Assembly (NCBI GenBank): GCA_049115735.1
Contig: JAGDZP010000005.1
Coordinates: forward strand, 62,001 to 126,000
Direction of reading: 5' to 3'
Source of the DNA: CAXBNB01 sp049115735
GTDB taxonomy: Bacteria; Bacteroidota; Bacteroidia; Cytophagales; Cyclobacteriaceae
Length of the DNA stretch: 64,000 nt
Position 1 is the stretch's first letter. Each line of letters opens with the position of its first letter. The notes under the pieces were generated by a model. It was not told the DNA's origin. It did no database searches and saw only the letters and a list, made by a program, of their open reading frames with translations. Made by a program: the position numbers and the translations under genes. Below, in pieces: positions 7,184-15,879 of the stretch.

Positions 7184-10100
7184 TCATTCCATAAAAAACA
7201 AATTGCCAGGCGTGTAAGGAGCACCAGCATCCTTTAATTTCTTCCTGAAAGCTTCGACTCTTTCGTTTATAAGAATTTTCAATTTCTGGTACGCCGGTTC
7301 GAATTCTTCTTTGGCAATTTTGTAGCTGTCTAAATGAGTTTTGGTCGGTTTGGAAGTTGAATGCCCCTGTTCATAATCAATATCCCCAATTCTGAAGCTG
7401 ACGCTCGGAGGCCTCCCTAAATCGAGCCTTGAGGCAATTGGGTCTCCATGGAGAACATTCTGAACTTCTTTAAGCGCAGCGTTAATTTCATCCAGTTCCT
7501 TCTGAAGTTCCCCCTGGGGTTTGGCTGTTCTTTCTATCGCCACCTTCATATGCTTTAATTCATTTTTGAGTTCCGCGATCGTTTTATTGGCACCATTCAA
7601 TCTTCCTTTGAGTACTTTCACTTTTTCCTGAAATTCAGATAATGCTATCCTGTCATCAGCTGGCAGAACGGCATTGTTCAAAGCTTTCAAATTGAAGGTT
7701 ACAGCATCGCCTAATTGAGTCTCTTTGCCTTGTGCCATTTGAGAGAGGGTTACCGAATAAGTACCAGGAGGCACTAGTGCTCCTTCATTCTTGTCCGCCC
7801 ATGGGTTGTAAAAACTTGGTTTGCTTAAGTCTACCGCTCCCTTTGGACTACTTCTCAAATCCCACTTGATTCTCTTAATACCAGCTTTCGCATCCGCCAA
7901 CAATTTTCGAACGATTGCCCCTTCGCTGTTTTTAATAGTAAAAACCAATTTTGGTGTCACCTCAATCGACTCAGCCGTCAGTGCTGCATAAGTGGGGTAT
8001 GCGTTATTTCCAGATTTTTCTGTGTTTTCAGCCTCTGCAGCTTTTCTACTTTCCTTTTTAGATTTCATCTCCTCCATTAGGTACCAGGTGAAAATGACTT
8101 CTGACCCGAGATTCTCTCCAATATAGAAATCGTCTCCCTGAAAAGATTTCATAGGAAGACCTAAAGGATATGAAGATTCGAAAAGTAGGCCACCCCTTAC
8201 CGAGAATAAGTGGTTGTTCTTTGAAATTTTATCACTAATACCTCGTAGTGATGAGTAGTCATCCAGTACAAAAAACCCTCTTCCAAACGTGCCTAGAATC
8301 AAGTCATCATGCTTTGGGTGAATGGTCATATCTCTTACAGCGATCGTTGGCAGTCCACCTTTTAACTGTTTCCATTCCTTGCCTCGATTGTCCGAGAAAA
8401 AACAGCCGAACTCCGTTCCAGTAAAAATAAGATTCGGATCAATGTGATCTTCTTCAATAGAATATACACTCCCTCTTTCGGGCAAGTTAGCAGCAATGGA
8501 TGTCCATGAACTTCCCTTATCACTACTTCGGTAAATGTATGGTTTGAAGTCTCCATATTTGTGATGATTAAATACCGCATATACGACGTTTTCATCATGT
8601 TTGGATGCAAAGAGCATGTTGACATAAGACATGTTTGGTACGCCTGGTATGTTATCAATTTTCGTCCAGGTTTTGCCTCCATCCTTGGTGATTTGGATCA
8701 AACCATCATCCGTTCCTACTAATAACAAGTTTTCATTTAATGGGGATTCTGAGAATGCTACGATGGTACCGAAAGGTGATGTTGATTGGTTCTTAGCCAC
8801 AGCATCAACACTCCATATCCTATCCATTATTTTCAGTTTGTTTCGGTCAATATTTCGGCTTAGGTCATCACTGATTACTTCCCAGCTGTCTCCCCGGTCA
8901 TTACTTCTAAACAATTTGTTGGCTGCAAAGTACAGTCGACTGTTCTGATGATTGCTGACTGCCAAAGGAGCATCCCAATTCCATCTATAAGCATCCTCAC
9001 CTTTTCTTTCTTTAGGCTGGATGCCTTTTTCCTCACCACTCTTTTTATCAAAGCGTACCAATACGCCATATTGATGTTGGGCATATACAATGTCAGGATT
9101 TCCCGGATCAACTTGTGACTCAAACCCGTCTCCTCCGTGAGTGATTATCCAATCGAAGTTATTTGGGCCATTGGCACTGATGGTTCTGGATGGTCCGGCC
9201 AAACTGAAATTGTCCTGGGTACCTCCATATATGTTGTAGAAGGGTTCCGCATTGTCCACAGCAACTTTGTAAAATTGAATGACTGGTAAATTGGTTTTGA
9301 ACATCCAGTTTTTCCCACCATCCCAGGTTTCGTAAATGCCTCCATCGCACCCGGCTATCAAATGAGTAGTGTTTTTAGGATTTATCCATAAACAATGATT
9401 ATCCACATGCTTAGAAACTTCACCCACTTTTTGGAACGTCTTTCCTCCATCTGTGGTCACGTGCATCCAAGTATCCATTGCGTATACTTTGTCAGGATCG
9501 TTAGGATCAGCAACCAACTCCTGATAATAATTTCCACTTGTTGAATAGCTACCTCTCTTCTCCCATGAAGCACCCCTATTCGTGGATATGTAAAAACCAC
9601 TTTTGCCATGAGCTGCCTCTACAATAGCATAAATATTCTCTGGATTGGCTGGAGAAATTGCCAGCCCAATTCTGCCCAGATCAACTTTCGGTAGTCCCTT
9701 ATTTATCTCTGACCAGGACTTTCCAGCATCAGTGGATTTATATATTCCGGATCCCGGGCCTCCTCCCAGATAGGTAAATACATGTCTTCTCCTTTGGAAA
9801 GCCGAAGCGTACAAAACATCCGGATTTCTTGGATCAGCGTGCACTTCGTTTATACCAGTGTGCTCGTCTACAGAGAGGATGTTTTTCCAGGTGTCTCCTC
9901 CGTCTGTAGATTTGTACAAACCCCTGTCTCCTCCACTGCTCCAGAGAGGGCCAATGGCAGACACATAAATGGTATTTGTGTTCCTTGGGTCAATTAAAAT
10001 ATTGCCAATATGCTCGGAGTTTTTAAGTCCCTTATGCTCCCAGGTCTTTCCGCCATCATTGGATTTATACACACCGTCCCCGAAGGCAACACTCCTTTGG

Positions 10101-10462
10101 TTGTTGTTTTCACCTGTCCCAACCCATACTATATTGGGATTGTCTGGATCCAAAGTAATGCAGCCAATAGAATAGCTGCCTTGCTCATCGAATATAGGCT
10201 GGAATGTATTTCCAGCATTAGTCGTCTTCCAAACTCCACCGGATGAAGATGCTACATAGTATTCATTCGGTTTTTGGGGGTTGAAGGCAAAATCAGAAAT
10301 CCTTCCTGAAGTAAGGGCCGGTCCCAGGCTCCTAAACTTTAAGCCTGAAATATCTGTTTTTTCTAAAAGTGATTGGTCAGGTTCAGAAACCTGTTTGTTT
10401 TTTCGTTGTGCAAATGTCGTGCACGAGATGAGCACCAAAATTGCGATGAGTAGATTTTTCAT
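7184..10462 (-). CDS. Large secreted VPS10/sortilin-like BNR beta-propeller protein
   Basis: 1,092 residues with a signal peptide (MKNLLIAILVLISCTTFAQ). From about residue 35 to 740 the sequence is a chain of BNR/Asp-box repeats (VYKSNDGGKTWE, LYKSTDGGDTWKN, IYKSTDAGKSWSE, ISTNRGASWEK, ITKDGGKTWTK, YRSSDKGSSWTS), typical of paired ten-bladed sortilin-like propellers. Then come a beta-sandwich with FlgD/carbohydrate-module character (about 840-910) and a helical coiled-coil segment (about 925-1010, LKGRLNGANKTIAELKNELK). Homologues are common in Bacteroidota and Acidobacteria, usually annotated as glycosyl hydrolase on the BNR repeats alone. I see no catalytic evidence, so a scaffold or binding role is at least as likely. 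Confidence 0.9.
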   Translation of the reverse strand: MKNLLIAILVLISCTTFAQRKNKQVSEPDQSLLEKTDISGLKFRSLGPALTSGRISDFAFNPQKPNEYYVASSSGGVWKTTNAGNTFQPIFDEQGSYSIGCITLDPDNPNIVWVGTGENNNQRSVAFGDGVYKSNDGGKTWEHKGLKNSEHIGNILIDPRNTNTIYVSAIGPLWSSGGDRGLYKSTDGGDTWKNILSVDEHTGINEVHADPRNPDVLYASAFQRRRHVFTYLGGGPGSGIYKSTDAGKSWSEINKGLPKVDLGRIGLAISPANPENIYAIVEAAHGKSGFYISTNRGASWEKRGSYSTSGNYYQELVADPNDPDKVYAMDTWMHVTTDGGKTFQKVGEVSKHVDNHCLWINPKNTTHLIAGCDGGIYETWDGGKNWMFKTNLPVIQFYKVAVDNAEPFYNIYGGTQDNFSLAGPSRTISANGPNNFDWIITHGGDGFESQVDPGNPDIVYAQHQYGVLVRFDKKSGEEKGIQPKERKGEDAYRWNWDAPLAVSNHQNSRLYFAANKLFRSNDRGDSWEVISDDLSRNIDRNKLKIMDRIWSVDAVAKNQSTSPFGTIVAFSESPLNENLLLVGTDDGLIQITKDGGKTWTKIDNIPGVPNMSYVNMLFASKHDENVVYAVFNHHKYGDFKPYIYRSSDKGSSWTSIAANLPERGSVYSIEEDHIDPNLIFTGTEFGCFFSDNRGKEWKQLKGGLPTIAVRDMTIHPKHDDLILGTFGRGFFVLDDYSSLRGISDKISKNNHLFSVRGGLLFESSYPLGLPMKSFQGDDFYIGENLGSEVIFTWYLMEEMKSKKESRKAAEAENTEKSGNNAYPTYAALTAESIEVTPKLVFTIKNSEGAIVRKLLADAKAGIKRIKWDLRSSPKGAVDLSKPSFYNPWADKNEGALVPPGTYSVTLSQMAQGKETQLGDAVTFNLKALNNAVLPADDRIALSEFQEKVKVLKGRLNGANKTIAELKNELKHMKVAIERTAKPQGELQKELDEINAALKEVQNVLHGDPIASRLDLGRPPSVSFRIGDIDYEQGHSTSKPTKTHLDSYKIAKEEFEPAYQKLKILINERVEAFRKKLKDAGAPYTPGNLFFME

Positions 10463-10638
10463 TTTTAGGATATTGTTTCACGCAAAATAATCAATCTATA
10501 GCTCACCCTACACATAGGTTCGTTCTTAGCGGTGCAATGATTTGATGGAAGGGCCATACATAACCAAAAAGAGGTTTCCCTCCAGAATTCCAATGATCCA
10601 CTTTATTCAAACTTATTTTGATTCAAACTAGCGTAGAT

Positions 10639-11106
10639 TCAAATTACCTGAACACCCTTGCTATCTGCATACTCGATGATGCTCCTCTTGATTTCCTGAG
10701 AAATGTAATTGGTTGTGGTGTAAGAAACACTCTTCTCGGTATTGGGTAAGTGAAAAATAAGTCTATAAGATTTCAACTCTATTGACCTCACATCTTCCCA
10801 TTTGATTTTCACAATGTCTCTAAAAAATCCGGTCTTGAATTCCAATGCTTCATCAGATAACCTGACTTTTGGAGCAAACCCTGAGCTTTTTGAAAAACCT
10901 TTGAAAAACAGAAACAAATAATAAAGCCCGCCTAATAACAAAACTATTGCAAGTATTGATCTAAATGACCCAATAGCATCAAAGTAGCCATCATAGAAAT
11001 GGAAAAATCCTTGTAATATTAAAATACCTGCCATGAAGGCATGTAGGCCCTTAGTTGCTTGAGGAGAGAATCTATCGCTTGAACCGAGAAGTATTACTTT
11101 TTCCAT
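10639..11106 (-). CDS. Small two-helix membrane protein with PH-like cytoplasmic region
   Basis: 155 residues from the ATG at 11106; the frame reaches a TTG at 11124, but that codon lies upstream of a perfect -7 box (11112-11119) and is unlikely to be transcribed. Two hydrophobic helices occupy about residues 22-70 (FMAGILILQGFFHFY, ILAIVLLLGGLYYLFLFF). The rest (KVRLSDEALEFKTGFF, IKWEDVRSIELKSYRLIFHL) resembles bacterial PH-like domains attached to membrane helices. No specific function is recognised. Confidence 0.75.
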   Translation of the reverse strand: MEKVILLGSSDRFSPQATKGLHAFMAGILILQGFFHFYDGYFDAIGSFRSILAIVLLLGGLYYLFLFFKGFSKSSGFAPKVRLSDEALEFKTGFFRDIVKIKWEDVRSIELKSYRLIFHLPNTEKSVSYTTTNYISQEIKRSIIEYADSKGVQVI

Positions 11107-11111
11107 TGTTC

Positions 11112-11119
11112 CAAATATA
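11112..11119 (-). promoter_or_regulatory. -7 promoter box (TATATTTG) abutting the PH-like gene start
   Basis: A perfect TAnnTTTG match on the minus strand, ending five to six bases before the ATG at 11106. The expected transcription start falls at or next to that ATG, implying a leaderless or nearly leaderless mRNA. No good TTTG -33 element is seen. Confidence 0.45.
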
Positions 11120-11291
11120 CTCAAATAACAGAAAATGGGTAAGACATCTTAACATTGACTTAGCAATAGTTCTACCAGAATCGAAATGGCGTAATTGATA
11201 GGAATAGAGTGAAAAACGTGGTTTTTATTGCGTGAAAATATGACTGTTTGCTCCCCATTTTTTTTCTAAATAACCCTCGAATTCTATACCA

Positions 11292-11322
11292 ATTGCTACT
11301 TCATTTGTATTCCCTAATTTTG
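11292..11322 (+). promoter_or_regulatory. Candidate promoter for the 84-residue basic protein
   Basis: ATTG at 11292-11295, a 19-base spacer, then a perfect TAATTTTG at 11315-11322. The ATG at 11352 is 30 bases downstream. Spacing and -7 box agree with the Bacteroidota housekeeping consensus. Confidence 0.5.
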
Positions 11323-11351
11323 ACAAAACATTAACACTACATTAACCCAAC

Positions 11352-11606
11352 ATGTCAATTATCAAATGGCAGGAGCTCGAACGTGAGCGTCCTAACTACG
11401 AAAAAATTCAGCAGAGACTGAAAGATCAGTCGACTGCCAAAAAATACGTTGTGAGCTACAAGGCCAGAAGGTTTTTTTCCAATAAAAGCACTGCCAGCCT
11501 ATTTGCTTCTATGATTAAATCCGGGGCAGAATTGACCCAGATAAATTCAAGTGGGCAGAATCCAAAAAAGAGACCAGGACGAAAGCCGAAAATTGATATT
11601 TCCTGA
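11352..11606 (+). CDS. Small basic protein with AT-hook-like tail
   Basis: 84 residues, strongly basic. The N-terminal part (WQELERERPNYEKIQQRLKD, KKYVVSYKARRFFS) is helical; the C-terminus ends in KKRPGRKPKI, which resembles the AT-hook core (basic-PGRKP-basic). It has its own promoter-like element and an ATG start, and does not overlap the neighbouring minus-strand gene. It could be a nucleoid- or RNA-associated protein, but I do not recognise the family. Real-gene status is likely from the start, promoter and composition. Confidence 0.65.
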   Translation: MSIIKWQELERERPNYEKIQQRLKDQSTAKKYVVSYKARRFFSNKSTASLFASMIKSGAELTQINSSGQNPKKRPGRKPKIDIS

Positions 11607-11660
11607 TCTGTCACGCAACAGAGTGCTGCCATGTTATTCCGACGGATTTGATATCCATTG

Positions 11661-12854
11661 CTACAGAATAAACCTATCGCCTCTTTCCTTTCTGCGCATA
11701 TCAAAATAGAGATAGAAAGAACGAATAGCCAGGCCAAGCACAAGTGGAACCAAAGCCAAATGCAGTTGCTGCGGTAGCAATTCACGAAGTACAATAAATA
11801 GTAACATGATCAGTCCATAACCGAGATAATAAAATTTCCAGGCAGGAGATTTGTTTTCTTTGAACATGAATATCAAAGCTATGAGATTGAGCGGCATGGC
11901 CCATATTAGGTTAAAATTGTAGGCCGAAAGGTGATCTGTCGCAAACCAAAGCAGGAGTAGCAATATTCCTACCATTCCGGTTACGCCATATAAAGTTACA
12001 TCAAGCCATTTGTTGCGGAGGCCGTATTTGATGCTACGGTGTGTAAATAGGCCAATGACGAAAAAGACAATCACAAAAAGAATAAGCGGTGAGATAGCTG
12101 TTACAAAACCTTCTTTCCCATCGCCTTGGTTGACCTTATCCGTTTTCTTGATCAACGGTTTACTGCCAGAACCATCTTCTATTACTGCCCCTCGAAAGGC
12201 CTCCTCAACATAGTCAGGAAGGTACATGTATCCATGACCTTCTGCCTTGTTATCGATTTCACTACCCAAGCAAATATCTATACCCAAGTCGCCCCATGGT
12301 TGTCTCTCCAAATAAAGGTCCATCAGCTCCCGATAGGTATATTCATTCGAGGCATAGGAGAAGTCATATTTTATCTTTCCATCCAACACCTCGTTGAGTA
12401 CATCGCGCATCTTGGTAGCACAGTTGTCATATATGTAATTATAATAGTACTCCGCATTCTCAGGTATGGCGTTGTTTTGAAGAAAGTTGAATACTTCTTG
12501 TTTTTGCTCCTGAGTAAGATTTAGGTACTGTTCTGTAATGCTTCTTTTTTCCCGGGTATAATATTGTTTGTAAAGATTGTAGTCATCCACTCCTAGCTTG
12601 TATAGGAGTTTGCCTCGGGTAAAATTCAGATAGAAATTCGGTTGATTGAAATTGAACACCCCATAGTTGTAGAACTTATCATATCCACTTTGGGGATCAA
12701 ATACACGAAATCCACTATGACCAAAGGCTGAGTACAACTCCGTTTGCGTAGGGCCAACCGTGATTACCGTGATCTCAGCTTGATCAGATAATTTTTGAGC
12801 GGCCAGCTCAAAGGAGAAGCACAATAAAAAAATGGCTATTGTCAATCGGGTCAT
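11661..12854 (-). CDS. DUF4105 (Lnb N-terminal-like) membrane protein
   Basis: 397 residues from the ATG at 12854, which gives a compact signal peptide (MTRLTIAIFLLCFSFELAAQ); the frame also opens at 12908. Residues 20-140 carry the DUF4105 pattern: VITVGPTQTELYSAFGHSGFRVFD, FNYGVFNFNQPNFYLNF-type strands and YNYIYDNCATKMRDVL, which contain the conserved His and Cys of this papain-like/NlpC-related fold. The C-terminal half has about five hydrophobic helices (ISPLILFVIVFFVIGL, GMVGILLLLLWFATD, LIALIFMF and others). The same domain occurs at the periplasmic N-terminus of lacto-N-biosidase-type proteins. Enzymatic role unknown. Confidence 0.87.
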   Translation of the reverse strand: MTRLTIAIFLLCFSFELAAQKLSDQAEITVITVGPTQTELYSAFGHSGFRVFDPQSGYDKFYNYGVFNFNQPNFYLNFTRGKLLYKLGVDDYNLYKQYYTREKRSITEQYLNLTQEQKQEVFNFLQNNAIPENAEYYYNYIYDNCATKMRDVLNEVLDGKIKYDFSYASNEYTYRELMDLYLERQPWGDLGIDICLGSEIDNKAEGHGYMYLPDYVEEAFRGAVIEDGSGSKPLIKKTDKVNQGDGKEGFVTAISPLILFVIVFFVIGLFTHRSIKYGLRNKWLDVTLYGVTGMVGILLLLLWFATDHLSAYNFNLIWAMPLNLIALIFMFKENKSPAWKFYYLGYGLIMLLFIVLRELLPQQLHLALVPLVLGLAIRSFYLYFDMRRKERGDRFIL

Positions 12855-12931
12855 AATGTTGTTCGGAATAAGAATCGGTAAATTAACTGGCTTGATAGTT
12901 TGAATCAAAATTTGCTTGGCTTAAAATTACT

Positions 12932-13978
12932 TTGACTTACTCATCTACAATTTTGAACGCCTCATATAGGGATGCAGCCAATTTGATTTCAAAGCTGACG
13001 ATAAAAAAAATCGTCAACGCCCTGACCGTGCTTTTTACATATCTATGGTCAAAAAACTTTAAAAAATTTGCTTCCCCGGCTTTGCCCTTCAGCATGGCCA
13101 TTGAGCCTACCACCTCCTGCAACTTAAGATGTCCAGAATGTCCGAGTGGCTTGCGGTCATTCACTCGTCCGACAGGAATGCTGGACACAAAGCTGTTTGA
13201 ACAAACGATTGAGCAGGTTAAGGAACATCTGATTTATCTCACGTTTTATTTCCAGGGCGAACCCTATCTGCATGCCGATTTTTTGGATATGGTAAAATAT
13301 GCTTCGAAGCAAGGTATATACACTGCTACATCCACCAACGCTCATTATCTGGATCATGAAAATGCTAGAAAAACGGTAGAGTCAGGATTAGACAGACTGA
13401 TTATTTCTATAGACGGAACTAGCCAGGAATCCTATGAGTCTTATCGCATTGGGGGGGATCTGGAAAAAGTAATAGAGGGCACCAAAAATGTGGTCAAGTC
13501 GAAAAAGGAGCTGAAAAGCGCTAAACCCCATGTAGTGTTTCAATTTTTAGTATTGCGGCAAAATGAGCATCAAATTGAAGAAGTAGAGAGGCTGGCTAAA
13601 GAAATAGGTGTAGATGAGATTGCTTTCAAAACCGCCCAAATATATGACTATGAGAATGGGAGTCCTTTGATTCCGGAAAACGAAAAGTATTCACGGTACA
13701 GAAATGAGAGTAGTGGCAAATACCACCTGAAAAACCCACTGCACGACCACTGCTGGAAGATGTGGCACAGTTGCGTAATAACCTGGGATGGCAAAGTAGT
13801 GCCCTGTTGTTTTGACAAAGATGCCAGCCATGTGATGGGATACCTTAAGAAAGATCCATTATCAGAAATATGGGAAAATGATTCCTACGTCGCTTTTAGA
13901 AAATCCATCCTCAAGTCCCGATCTGAGATTGATATCTGTAAGAATTGCTCCGAAGGTTTGGAAGTTTTTAGTGGTTAG
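12932..13978 (+). CDS. Radical SAM/SPASM domain protein
   Basis: 348 residues. The radical SAM cluster motif is TTSCNLRCPECPSG (C63, C67, C70). A TIM-barrel core follows (LIISIDGTSQESYESYRIGG), and then a SPASM-type auxiliary cluster region (CWKMWHSCVITWDGKVVPCCF, ICKNC near the C-terminus). Such enzymes modify peptides, sugars or lipids in ways that cannot be read from sequence. No precursor-peptide gene is seen nearby, so a RiPP role has no support here. The start is uncertain: the only in-frame starts before the cluster are TTG codons at 12932 and 12953. It is transcribed divergently from the DUF4105 gene. Confidence 0.92.
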   Translation: MTYSSTILNASYRDAANLISKLTIKKIVNALTVLFTYLWSKNFKKFASPALPFSMAIEPTTSCNLRCPECPSGLRSFTRPTGMLDTKLFEQTIEQVKEHLIYLTFYFQGEPYLHADFLDMVKYASKQGIYTATSTNAHYLDHENARKTVESGLDRLIISIDGTSQESYESYRIGGDLEKVIEGTKNVVKSKKELKSAKPHVVFQFLVLRQNEHQIEEVERLAKEIGVDEIAFKTAQIYDYENGSPLIPENEKYSRYRNESSGKYHLKNPLHDHCWKMWHSCVITWDGKVVPCCFDKDASHVMGYLKKDPLSEIWENDSYVAFRKSILKSRSEIDICKNCSEGLEVFSG

Positions 13979-14031
13979 ACACTTCATTAGCCAATAATTC
14001 TATCAATCTTCCTACTTCCATCTATTTAGGC

Positions 14032-14039
14032 TAAATTTG
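14032..14039 (+). promoter_or_regulatory. -7 promoter box (TAAATTTG) for the acyltransferase gene
   Basis: A perfect TAnnTTTG match 18 bases before the ATG at 14058. Its last three bases are the in-frame TTG that would otherwise be taken as a start. The -33 position reads TTCC, so only half of the promoter is convincing. Confidence 0.4.
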
Positions 14040-14057
14040 CAGCCTGAAAAAATAGGT

Positions 14058-14696
14058 ATGGACAATCCGATAATAATATTTGGTGCAGGTGGGCTTGGTA
14101 GAGCTGCTTTGGAAATTTTTGAATCAAACAAAAACGTAGTGTACGGCTTTTTGGATGATGATAAGAAAATCCATGGCTCAGAAATCGATAATATACAGGT
14201 GCTCGGGAAAACCAATGACGATGGCTTTTTGAAGCTCATTGGAAAAAAGTGTGATGCCTTTGTAGCCACGGATGATAACAAGCTGAGGAAAAGCCTGGCA
14301 AACATGCTGAATAAGAAACGGAAGGTAATGCCGGTAAATGCTTTACACGATACCGCTGTTGTGGCTTCCTCGGCTAAAATTGGTCATGGTAATTTCTTCA
14401 ATGGAGGTACAGTTGTAGGGGCAGGAGTGGACATTGCTAATCACTGTATACTTCACAGCAAGTCAGTTATCGATCACAATGCCAAGCTGGAAGATTTCGT
14501 TCAGCTAGGAGCAGGCAGTGTGGTGAGCTCTGAAGTGGTGATCGAGGAAGGAGCCTTCATTGGTGCAGGAGCAGTTTTAGTAGCTGGAATAACCATAGGC
14601 AAAAACGCCCGTGTGGGGACAGGGTCGGTAGTGATATCCGATGTAGAGGCTGACACTACTGTATTTGGAAATCCCGCTCAAGAATTTGACAAGTAA
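14058..14696 (+). CDS. NeuD-type sugar O-acyltransferase (left-handed beta-helix)
   Basis: 212 residues. The N-terminal 80 residues form a small Rossmann-like domain (PIIIFGAGGLGRAALEIFE). From about residue 95 come hexapeptide repeats of a left-handed beta-helix (AKIGHGNFFNGGTVVGAGV, KLEDFVQLGAGSVVSSEV, GAFIGAGAVLVAGITIGKNA), with the trimer-site His in the repeat region (CILHSKSVIDHNAKL). This is the PglD/NeuD architecture, transferring acetyl groups to amino-sugars. The surroundings are not an obvious glycan cluster, so the substrate is open; the radical SAM gene upstream is on the same strand 79 bases away. Confidence 0.87.
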   Translation: MDNPIIIFGAGGLGRAALEIFESNKNVVYGFLDDDKKIHGSEIDNIQVLGKTNDDGFLKLIGKKCDAFVATDDNKLRKSLANMLNKKRKVMPVNALHDTAVVASSAKIGHGNFFNGGTVVGAGVDIANHCILHSKSVIDHNAKLEDFVQLGAGSVVSSEVVIEEGAFIGAGAVLVAGITIGKNARVGTGSVVISDVEADTTVFGNPAQEFDK

Positions 14697-14781
14697 ACAA
14701 AAAATATGACGTAACTCATATAGATTTTTTTAACTCATTTAATAGATAATTTTAACTTCCCGCCTGAAACGGGTACTAGTT

Positions 14782-15750
14782 ATGACTGACATTAAAACAG
14801 AAGAAAAGCAATATGTGCTGTTGTACTATTGCTACACACACATCGAAAATCCCGAAGAGTTTAGGGAGCAACATCATCTTTTTTGTATCGAAAACAATCT
14901 AAGGGGTAGAATCATTGTAGCGGAAGAAGGACTGAACGGAACTGTCTCAGGCTCTAAAGAGGATTGTGAAAAGTACATGAAGGAGGTGCATTCCGACCCT
15001 CGATTTAACCATACCGAATTTAAGATCGCCGAGGAGGATACTCCAGCCTTCAAAAAAATCCACGTTAGGTTGAAGAAAGAAATGGTCAACTCAAGTTTGA
15101 CACATATTCATCCTGAAAACGGCACTGGTAAATATATAGAACCGGAACAATTCAGGCAGGTACTTGAGGAGGAAGATGAGGATACCGTTATTCTGGATGT
15201 GCGTTCTGACTATGAGTACAACCTGGGTAAATTTAAAAATGCTGTTACCCTCGATATCCACAATTTCCGAGAGTACCCGGAAAAAATCAAGGAGCTTGAA
15301 AAGTTTAAAAACAAACGGGTGATTACCTACTGTACCGGAGGCATCAAGTGCGAGAAAGCAAGTGCCTACCTGCTGGAACAGGGTTTTGAAAACGTGTATC
15401 AGTTGCATGGGGGCATTATTAAATATGGCATTGAAACTGACGGAAAAGATTTTGAAGGGAAGTGTTATGTTTTTGACAACCGCATTACAACTGAGATAAA
15501 CAAAGCCAATCCAAAAGTGATTTCAAAGTGCTACGTGACTGGAGAACCATCGGATAGAATGGTGAACTGTGCCAACCCGCATTGCAATAAGCACATTCCC
15601 ATGTCTGAAAAAGGAGCCGAACTGTATAGCGGGTGCTGCTCAGAAGAGTGCAGCAAGAATCCTGACGTGAGACACTATGACGGTACGGGGTACTACCAGA
15701 CAGAAATGAATGGCTACAATCCCTATCGTGGAGTGAAGCGCAAGATCTGA
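14782..15750 (+). CDS. trhO: tRNA uridine-34 hydroxylase TrhO (rhodanese-like)
   Basis: 322 residues, typical of TrhO/YceA. The N-terminal ferredoxin-like domain carries RGRIIVAEEGLNGTVSG; the central rhodanese domain (about 118-215) has the active loop YCTGGIKCEKA with C184 as the likely catalytic Cys. The C-terminal extension is Cys-rich (CYVTGEPSDRMVNCANPHC, CCSEEC) and ends with the usual NPYRGVKRKI. The enzyme performs oxygen-dependent 5-hydroxylation of U34 in a subset of tRNAs. The long hairpin at 15781-15873 follows directly. Confidence 0.95.
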   Translation: MTDIKTEEKQYVLLYYCYTHIENPEEFREQHHLFCIENNLRGRIIVAEEGLNGTVSGSKEDCEKYMKEVHSDPRFNHTEFKIAEEDTPAFKKIHVRLKKEMVNSSLTHIHPENGTGKYIEPEQFRQVLEEEDEDTVILDVRSDYEYNLGKFKNAVTLDIHNFREYPEKIKELEKFKNKRVITYCTGGIKCEKASAYLLEQGFENVYQLHGGIIKYGIETDGKDFEGKCYVFDNRITTEINKANPKVISKCYVTGEPSDRMVNCANPHCNKHIPMSEKGAELYSGCCSEECSKNPDVRHYDGTGYYQTEMNGYNPYRGVKRKI

Positions 15751-15780
15751 GCCTTTCAATTCTTATTCAGAAAATAACTA

Positions 15781-15873
15781 TCTTAGAAATAATTTAATGC
15801 CAGCATAAATACCCTGCTTCTCACATTAACTTAGGAGAAACAGGGTATTTATGCTGGATCGATTTTTCTAAGA
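15781..15873. repeat. 93-bp imperfect palindrome between trhO and the phosphorylase gene
   Basis: The core is a perfect 17-bp inverted repeat (15800-15816 with 15841-15857; arm CCAGCATAAATACCCTG). It is extended inward by TTCTC/GAGAA after one mismatch (loop about 12 bases) and outward, beyond an internal loop, by TCTTAGAAA (15781-15789) with TTTCTAAGA (15865-15873). It ends six bases before the start codon at 15880. A run of five T follows the core, so it could end trhO transcription; it could also be a 5' leader structure for the next gene or a relic of a small palindromic repeat element. Confidence 0.85.
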
Positions 15874-15879
15874 ACAATA

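Noticed and set aside
7184..10462. Sialidase/glycosyl hydrolase from the BNR repeats
   Set aside because: Asp-box repeats mark the propeller fold only; I see none of the catalytic arginine triad or Tyr/Glu pair of sialidases.
12932..13978. RiPP (modified peptide) biosynthesis locus built on the radical SAM/SPASM gene
   Set aside because: No precursor-peptide gene, peptidase or exporter is next to it; neighbours are a DUF4105 membrane protein and a sugar acyltransferase.
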